This document shows, piece by piece, positions 57,105 through 64,000 of a DNA stretch of 64,000 nt. A program made the position numbers and the translations under genes. Source of the stretch: Eriocheir sinensis (lineage: Eukaryota; Arthropoda; Malacostraca; Decapoda; Varunidae). Each line of letters opens with the position of its first letter. Positions within the stretch are counted from its first letter, which is position 1. The notes beneath the pieces were generated by a model that saw only the letters and a list, made by a program, of their open reading frames with translations, ran no database searches and had not been told where the DNA came from. The stretch spans positions 7,133,897 through 7,197,896 of the forward strand of contig NC_066531.1 of NCBI RefSeq assembly GCF_024679095.1, read 5' to 3'.

Positions 57105-57800
57105 CTACATAGACTTGCTCCTATATTCCCCCACTCTGGCTTTCATTTCCCTCATACAACGATCCAAATACACATTAAACAGCCATGGTGACATCACACA
57201 TCCCTGCTTTACTTCCACTCTTATGTCGAATCTCTGACTAAGCTTTCCATCCACCCTCAAACATGAACGTGTCCTTCTATAAAATGTCTTAATTGCCTCC
57301 AAAAACTATCCTCCTATATCATATATTCTTAGAACATTCCATAGACTCAGATCAGACTCGATCAGTAATCTCCCAAAAACTTTCCCAGGTACACTCTATA
57401 GCTATTGCACTCACTCACTACCTTTACCCTTGTAGAAATGCACAATTATTGCCTTCCTTCATTCCCACGGAACTTTTTTCTGCCTCCACACAAGTTTACA
57501 CATATATGATGTCCACCCTACCACTACATCTCCATAGAAAAATTTATGGGGCTAATCCATACATACCTGCAGTTTTACCACATTTCTAACCTAGATATTG
57601 TTTTCTCTACTAATGCTCTATCAACTTCTTTCTGCACACAAGCGGGCTTTCCACCTGCTCCCATACCCATATTTGATACAGTAGCTTCCCCAATTGTCTT
57701 CTTCCTCATTAGACGTTTAAAATTAATTATCTGTACTGCAGTCACATCTATTTTACCACCTACAAGCCTACTAATCAGAGGGCAGTTGTCATCTACTTCA
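57105..57800 (-). pseudogene. LINE reverse-transcriptase fragment
   Basis: The minus-strand frame 57302-57105 has AIKTFYRRTRSCLRVDGK and VKQGCVMSPWLFNVYLDRCM, the RT motif 'RQGC..SP.LFN' of RTE/CR1-like LINEs. Upstream pieces in shifted frames (KAIIVPFYKGKGS-like near 57440, VPGKVFGRLL near 57385) show that the fragment extends to about 57800. The YxDD active site would lie beyond 57105 and is missing. Confidence 0.78.
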
Positions 57801-58476
57801 GAAATTTTGCCAACTCTGATTTTTTACTTTTATTTGTTCGAGGACATCCCAATGAATCACTTCCAACTTGTCTTCCAATTTTCTGCTACGTATTTCACCA
57901 CAAGAGGGCGCCTTTTCAAAATGGCCGCCAAAATCATATATAAGGTATTAAAAAGGTAATTTTCACAAACAATATCAGCAATTTAGAAAGACACTTTCTA
58001 TTATTTTAGCCAAATAGTCTTCAAATAAGTTTCACAGTATGCTGAAGTATCGAAAACAGGGGCATATAATCGATTTTTTTTTTTTAAATATATATATTTT
58101 TTTTCACATTTTCTGCCAGCTATGGTCAAGATCTTGAAAAAATAGCGATTGTTTATGCCAGGAAAAATCCCTTTAACGGTTAAATCGCTCTTTAAAGGGC
58201 CCGCAGTTTGACAGCCAGCTGACGGGACCTTTAAATTTTACGTTTTGGCTCAGAAACTCCCTTTTTTCCCCATTTTTTTGGCGATTTTTTTGAGTTTTAA
58301 GACTTGGTTTAGTCTCCCATTACAAGCCAACGTTTTCTCTAGTGAAGGGAGGAGTAGGAGAGGAGGAGGAGGCCACCCGTAGCTAACCAAAACACAGCTC
58401 GGAGTATAAGCGACCGGCCGACCGTCCTTATCGCTTTTGTTCAGCCGTGCTTTTGTGTTCAGCAGTGTTTTCCACC
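57801..58476. other. 5' flank of the Mutator-like gene
   Basis: Non-coding. Contains GGGCGCCTTTTCAAAATGGC at about 57905 and T/A-rich sequence. No TATA box that I would assign, and no inverted-repeat partner found on the other side of the gene. Confidence 0.45.
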
Positions 58477-58624
58477 ATGCCTAAGCGGTCTAAGTTATAC
58501 TCCAAGCGTTCTGCTTCTCTGCAAGCTGCTAGAGAAGCTAAGAAAGCAAGAACGGGTGAAGAAACTGATGACAACACAGCGAGTTCTTCATCTGGTAAGT
58601 ACCGCTTGTAAGGGAGACTTATGC

Positions 58625-58660
<36 letters not shown>

Positions 58661-58740
58661 CAGTCATCATATACATACCTACCTACCTAGTAACAGGTGC
58701 TAACCTGCATAATATATATTCAGCTTCCTTTACAATAATA

Positions 58741-58784
<44 letters not shown>

Positions 58785-58891
58785 ACCAAGTCTGCTGTAG
58801 CCTCTGTCAGTCATCATATACCTACCTACCTACCTACCTAATAACAGGTGCTAACTTGCATTATATATATTCAGCTTCCCTTGCAATAACA

Positions 58892-58948
<57 letters not shown>

Positions 58949-59056
58949 CACCAAGTCTGCTGCAGCCTCTATCAGTCATCATAAACATACCTACCTACCT
59001 ACCTAATAACAGGTGCTAACTTGCATTATATATGTTCAGCTTCCCTTGCAATAATA

Positions 59057-59105
<49 letters not shown>

Positions 59106-59181
59106 CACCAAGTCTGCTGCAGCCTCTATCAGTCATCATAAACATACCTACCTACCTACCTAATAACAGGTGCTAACTTGC

Positions 59182-59221
<40 letters not shown>

Positions 59222-59246
59222 GCTTCCCTTGCAATAATATTAGTGT

Positions 59247-59308
<62 letters not shown>

Positions 59309-61191
59309 TGTTAGCAGGTACCTAGGTGCTTACCTGCTTACCTGCAGCTATTACTGTGTGTATAATATTTACTAGCTATGCCCAGAAAAAGACTGTCAGG
59401 TTCACAGCAAAAACTACCAGAAAAAACTTTAGTCAATCATTGTGAGTGGGGTGATATAGTTTATTTATTTATTTATTCTTTTTTTTTTTGTACCCTCTAG
59501 CTGATACCACCCCTGCCGTAGCAGTCCCTGAACCAGTCCTGTCACCCAGGGTGAAGCGCATGAAGGCATTGCAGGAAGCATGTCCTTCAACACCAGCGGT
59601 CAGCAGGGAGAACATCATCCTCGACAAGAGTGTGCTCCTGCAGATGTTCGAGGCAAGCTCTGGTATTTGTTCGGTCTGTATGGCCAAATTGGAACTGGAC
59701 ATAGAGACCAAGTCTGCGGATGCTTGGCTTCGAGTGAAGTGCAAGGCCTGTGGGAGCGAGCTGTACTCTTCTGCACCGAAGACTGCGAACGATGGCAAGT
59801 TCACAGAAAATAATGTACGTCTGGTCGCAGGTGCCCTTCTTACTGGTGCAGGATATGAAGGGTACAGAAAAACCGCAGCAAACCTACATACCACACCCCT
59901 GTCATGCATTGCATTCTACGATGTACAGAAATATGTCGGGGAAAAGATAATGAGCCTCGAAGAAAGGTACCGCCCCATCATCAAAGAAGAAGTTTTCAAG
60001 GCTTATGCCAAAAGAGGTATCCTGCCTGATGACAATGGGATATTGGATGTTTGCGGGTCATTCGATGGCTCTTGGATGACCCGTGGACACAGTTCCCATA
60101 TTGGCCTTGGGTGTTTCATTGACATAGAGACGACTGGCTATGTTCTAGATTGTGAAATACTCTCCAATTTTTGTATGCAATGCTCACACTTGAGCACAAA
60201 ATTGAAGGAAAAAACCATCACCAGAGAAGAGCATGACCAACGTTTGCGAAGCCATCAGCCCAATTGCCAGAAAAACTTTGATGGGAAGGCAGGAGCCATG
60301 GAGGCAGAAGCTGCGGTACGGATTTGGGGCAGGTCCGTCCAAAAAAAACAGATGAGGTACCTAAAGTTCGTCGGAGATGGTGACTCTTCAGCTTTCCGAG
60401 CCGTCACCAACCTTCAGCCTTACGACGATGCCAACGTCGTGAAGGAGGAGTGCATAAATCACATCAGCAAAAGGCTCGGGACTCGGCTCAGGAAACTGAG
60501 AGAGGAGACCAGAGAAGAAACCTCATCTGGAAGGAAGCGCACCACCATTGGAGGAAAGAACAAGCTGACCGACAAGGTCATCGACAAACTAACTTTTTAT
60601 TATGGACAGGCCATCCGGCGAAACATTGGTGGTAGCATCGACGCACTGCAGAAAGACATTCTTGCAAGCTACTACCATTGCACAAGCACGGACAGTAGCC
60701 CGCAACATCAATATTGTCCAGCTGGAAGGGACTCATGGTGCTTCTATCGACGAGCCCAAGCTACAGGGAGAACAGCGTCACATTCAGAGATGAAGGTGAA
60801 GTTCATCCTTCCACCCAAGGATAAGGCAAAAGTTGCCCGAATCTACAACGAACTCACTGATGATGACCTGCTCTCCCGATGCTTATTGGGAAAAACCCAA
60901 AATCCTAATGAGTCCCTCCACAGCAAGATATGGTATTCCATCCAGAAAATAAAGTTCTTTGGCCTGAAAACAACAACATATAATGCGCACCATACCATCC
61001 TGGTGCACAATATAGGCCATCAGAAGGCAGACTTGTCGGAAGAGCTTGGCTTTGGTCCAGTCTGTGAGATCGTTGAAACTTTCCACAAAAGCCAAGACTA
61101 CACCACCACCCGACGTTCCATTGCCAAAACATCAAAACGAAGACAGCCAAGGCAAGCACCAGGCGAAGGATATGCTGCAGGAGAGTATTAG
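58477..61191 (+). CDS. Mutator-like transposase (PF20700-type domain), two exons, apparently intact, 602 aa
   Basis: Exon 1 is 58477-58594 (ATG in CCACCATGC; basic MPKRSKLYSKRSASLQAARE). The donor is TG|GTAAGT. The intron of 906 bp ends in a T-tract and CTCTAG at 59500, and exon 2 is 59501-61191. Joining in phase 1 gives SSSADTTPAV. The first third has a zinc ribbon (C96, C99, C120, C123). The nuclease-like core follows with CGSFDGSWM (D228), CMQCSH..HQPNC zinc insert (264-295), FVGDGDSSAF (D332/D334), KEECINHISKRLG, STDSSPQHQYCP and QNPNESLHSKIW (E510). The D-D-E order is that of Mutator-like transposases. There is no frame damage, so the gene could be recently active or domesticated. I found no terminal repeats. 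Confidence 0.85.
58632..59315. repeat. Satellite-like tandem array in the Mutator-like gene intron
   Basis: Four to five units of about 150-175 bp. Each has a (GT)n tract, CACCAAGTCTGCTG, CAGTCATCAT, ACCTACCTACC, AACAGGTGCTAACTTGCATT and CAGCTTCCCTTGCAATA. GT tract length differs between units. One unit (about 59180-59220) also gained (TA)n. Confidence 0.9.
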
Positions 61192-61596
61192 AGTATGGCT
61201 AGGAATATAAGTGGAGTATGGGGAAGAGGCCCACCTCTGGTAAATAAACACCCCTATGCAAGGAAACTTATATTCCGATGATCCCCAGAGGTGAGGTAAT
61301 TTGTTTACCGCCAAAGGCCAATATGTATGACTCATTCTACCATTACTATAGTAGCCAGAGCAACCATTTTCACAGAAATAGATGATCATAAGGTAAACAT
61401 TGTGTGTACCAAATTTCATGCAGATCAAGGAAGTACTTCCGGAGATATGATGCATAGTATTAGTTTTCTTTATCAGCTCATATCTCAAAAAAAAAAAAAA
61501 TAATAATAACACTGTAAACGACAAGGATTTTTTTATTTATCAACCAATACCTACAATACTTCTAAGTATTCTTTTTCAACCTTTTTTCTAAATTTT

Positions 61597-61721
61597 CGTG
61601 TAACGAAAATTTCCAAAATAATTTTTAAAATATTTTTTTTTAATTTTTCAAAAAAAATATTTCAAAGTTTTTTTTGAAAAAAAATATATAAAAAATTATT
61701 TTGGAAATTTTCGTTACACGA
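61597..61721. repeat. Inverted repeat, 31-bp arms
   Basis: CGTGTAACGAAAATTTCCAA plus eleven bases is mirrored by ...TTGGAAATTTTCGTTACACG, with about 63 bp of A/T-rich sequence between, itself partly self-complementary. Confidence 0.85.
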
Positions 61722-62104
61722 TTTGATAGAGAATACATTGAACTTCAAAACAGCATGAAGCAGAATTACAATATATTAATTTTGAAAAAGTCTAATCACT
61801 TTACATTAACATGGGGTCCAATTGGACCATATGCCCCCCCTTTCATGCTTAGGCTACGTAATTGATTCATATCAAAGAAAATGCTTTCCTCTTTCATGAC
61901 TAGCCTACGACATTAATCCATATAAAAAAAATGCTTTCTTGAAAAGCCAATATAATTTTCATCCATATGAAATAAATTGAGCGATAAAAAAATAACTATA
62001 AAAAAGCTACTTTCTTTCTGACTGGGAGGGGGGCATTCATCATTTATGTCATTAGAAAGGGAAACAGTCTGCAGTCCACTGTCTCCCATAAGTGGCGGTG
62101 AGAG

Positions 62105-62133
62105 ACTGCGGGTCTGCGTCGCAGACCCGCAGT
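62105..62133. repeat. 29-bp GC-rich palindrome
   Basis: ACTGCGGGTCTGCG, one central T, then its exact reverse complement. It stands out from the AT-rich surroundings and is followed by a TCTTAAA repeat. Confidence 0.9.
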
Positions 62134-62634
62134 CCAAAATCTTAAATCTTAAATCTTAAATTCCTTTAACCTCTAGTAAAATTTCCTTAGATTTCCTTGA
62201 CCTCAATCCAACATTTCTTTATATTTTCCCTAACTTTCTTAGGTATAATTTTTTTATTTCTTTTCATTCAAGCTAAACAGCGGTAGTCACATAAAAGTAC
62301 TATTTGTTTTCTTTAATTGTTTAATTAATTGTTTAACAATTAATTATTAATTCACAAAATTTCCTAAAAATAATTCATAAAAATAATTAACATCTTGTTT
62401 AGTGTAAATAAATAAATCCTACATGCCAACTGAAATAAGTATTCTTTCTCTTTGGTACAATAAGACTATAAAAATATATGTTCCTTTCACATAAATTACA
62501 CAATTCCCATAGACAGACCACTGCAACACTGAACTCCAGTGTTACAGAGGTCCATGCTATATCCTACATGCCGACTTATAATGCACACTCTTCTCTTAGG
62601 TGCAATTAATAAGACTAAGAAAATCTATCAGCAA

Positions 62635-62945
62635 TCGCGAATAAGAGCAGCGGAAATTATCTACATGAGGGGTGCCTGTGGTGTGTCAAGGTGGGAGAGA
62701 GTACTGAGGTTACGTATGGAAGGTTCGGTATGAGTGAAACCGCAGTGGGAATGGAATGTGGAGTGGTTGAATGGGTGAAGCGAAAAACACTGAGATGGTA
62801 CGGACATGTGAGGAGAATGAATGAATGTGACTTTGCAAGGAGGGTATATGAGAGCGCAATTGAGGGGGGAGGAGTTAGGGGAGGCCACCAATGAAGTGGA
62901 TAAATAGAGTGGAAGAATACTGGAGGGAGAGAACGGGTGGGAGAA
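62635..62945 (+). pseudogene. LINE C-terminal fragment
   Basis: In two frames: IRAAEIIYMRGACGVSRWER, then GMSETAVGMECGVVEWVKRK and LRWYGHVRRMNECDFARRVY, ending near WINRVEEYW. This is the end of an RTE/CR1-like ORF2 of the kind seen on the minus strand at 51.5 kb. Frameshifts lie near 62700 and 62885. Confidence 0.78.
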
Positions 62946-63297
62946 GTATGGAATGTGCTAAGAGAGAGCCTGAACAGGGAGACCTGGGGACAACTCTGCC
63001 GTGGCCACTTCCTTGGGGGAAGTTCCCGTGAGGGAATGAGGCGTCAGGGATATAGATAGAAATAGACAGATAGATGAAAATCTATATTCTTTGGTATAAA
63101 TAAATATACTGTATCCTACATGCCAAAAATTTAATTTTCTTCTCTTTGGGCATTGTTGCAATAAACAAAACTACAAATATAAAATATATACTCCTGTCAC
63201 AAAGGTAACACAACACAACTTTACTCTCTGGCAGAGTCTGACCCTCCCCATCTCTTTCCTTATATGGTATACCAACAGTGATACTCAATTGTAAACA
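62946..63297. other. Non-coding
   Basis: Contains a short GATAGA-type simple repeat near 63050-63080 and no recognisable gene. Confidence 0.5.
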
Positions 63298-64000
63298 TTA
63301 TTTTTCCTTGAAACCACTTAGGAATAGTTTTCTGATATTTGAACATTCATCATTATCTGCACTGGCTTTCATTTTGCTGTGAAGTCTAAGCATACTAGGT
63401 GGTGGATCTATGACTGCAGCCTGATGTTGACCTTTTCTCTGGAAAGCTGTCTTTGCTGTAATTAGACCAAGTAAGCTTTCATTCTTAAGTGATGCTCGAT
63501 GGTCGTTCTTAATCAGTTTCAGCTGACTAAACAATCTTTCTACAGCTGCATTTGAGTAAGGGAGAGAGAACAATAGTGAAACCATCCTGCTGAGCTGTGG
63601 ATACTGTGCATTCCCTGCTATATTTTTGGCTTCAAAAACTGATTGCCAAAACACACTGTGATCTAAACTTTTTGACACACTAGAACTCATGGATAGTTGT
63701 CTCCATTCAAGGTCTGTTTGCTGCAGGTCAACAACACCCTTCAAGTATGGCAGCCTTTCAAAAATAGGGGACAGTGAAGGAAGAGTTAGATTTTGGGCTA
63801 CCTCAGGAGATAGGCAAGATAAAAAATCAAAATTTCCAATGTTATCAAATCTAGAGAATCTGCCCTACACATTCTCTTAGAAAATCTCTGCAGTGGGAAT
63901 AAAACACTTTTACATGAGGATGATCATATCCAAGTTCTCTGACTATGCTCTGTACAGTACTAGTTGCTGCTAATCCAATATATACCTGGTGATTGGGCAA
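63298..64000 (-). pseudogene. hAT transposase C-terminus, runs off the window
   Basis: The minus-strand frame from about 63830 to 63298 reads SPIFERLPYLKGV, then the hAT dimerisation domain: FWQSVFEAKNIAGNAQYPQL, LLFSLPYSNAAVERLFSQLK and IKNDHRASLKNESLLGL. Upstream, after one frameshift near 63860, VQSIVRELGYDHPHVKVFYS continues to the window edge. The stop codon is at 63298-63300. The catalytic half lies outside. It could be the source of activity for the hAT-like MITEs at 28.8 and 34.3 kb, but nothing in the sequence links them. Confidence 0.82.

Larger units (their letters stand above)
61192..62630. other. Non-coding, with palindromes and short tandem repeats
   Basis: Contains an inverted repeat at 61597-61721, a two-unit repeat of about 57 bp at 61835-61960 (CTTTCATG..TAGGCTACG/TAGCCTACG), and a 29-bp palindrome at 62105-62133. 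TTAACATGGGGTCCAATTGG at 61805 recalls a piggyBac end, but no partner was found. Confidence 0.5.

Noticed and set aside
61807..61840. A piggyBac end (TTAA then CATGGGGTCC)
   Set aside because: No matching inverted end with a second TTAA was found within reach.

Overview
The window reads as a stretch of a large, repeat-rich arthropod nuclear genome, most likely a decapod crustacean. Reasons: a run of TTAGG-type arthropod telomere repeats at 52.08-52.16 kb, very abundant (GA)n, (GT)n and (TA)n microsatellites, a tRNA-derived SINE family, short introns with ordinary GT-AG boundaries, and nothing bacterial or organellar. The species call is inference. I found no convincing host gene. Almost all coding sequence belongs to transposable elements, many inserted into one another.

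Layout. 0-0.7 kb: a small, probably transposon-associated ORF. 1.03-3.78 kb: a complete IS630/Tc1-mariner-type element with about 400-bp inverted repeats and an intron-containing transposase. 4.5-5.75 kb: a PIF/Harbinger exon fused to a Ty3/gypsy gag-protease. 5.75-11.87 kb: an apparently intact two-gene PIF/Harbinger transposon (transposase on +, Myb/SANT-like partner on -, tail to tail), flanked by dense arrays of an ACGAGT-type motif. 13-18 kb: a SINE, a MITE, a gag-like remnant split by a foldback element, and the integrase tail plus env of an errantivirus-like retroelement. 18.4-21.36 kb: a second, older relative of the first IS630/Tc1-like element. 21.6-22.2 kb: a minisatellite. 22.5-24.9 kb: a MITE-like element with a deleted piggyBac nested inside. 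24.9-26.4 kb: a Bel/Pao-type gag split by a SINE. 27-28.6 kb: LINE tails.

28.6-44.4 kb is one wrecked ISL2EU-type DNA transposon. It has a THAP + HTH + DDE transposase on + (28.6-36.9 kb) and a convergent SWIM + YqaJ-nuclease gene on - (44.4-38.7 kb). It has been interrupted by an 8-bp-TSD hAT-like MITE, a MITE of the IS630 family, a 2.5-kb hAT-like element lying inside a transposase exon, SINEs, and a piggyBac with a nearly full transposase (40.08-44.0 kb). 44.9-48.5 kb: a THAP start, a gypsy RT fragment, a decayed HARBI1-like gene and a SINE. 51.5-52.4 kb: a LINE tail, telomere-like repeats and a foldback. 53.16-57.06 kb: a multi-exon MULE transposase with a SWIM finger, damaged by two frameshifts. 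57.1-57.8 kb: a LINE RT fragment. 58.48-61.19 kb: an intact two-exon 602-aa Mutator-like transposase. 62.6-62.9 kb: a LINE tail. 63.3-64.0 kb: a hAT transposase C-terminus running off the window.

How the parts relate: transposase plus partner pairs occur twice in the same convergent arrangement (Harbinger with Myb/SANT; ISL2EU with YqaJ nuclease). The nested insertions give a relative order: the ISL2EU element came first, and the hAT, piggyBac and SINE insertions came later. All exon joins and family names come from reading the sequence; no database search was run.
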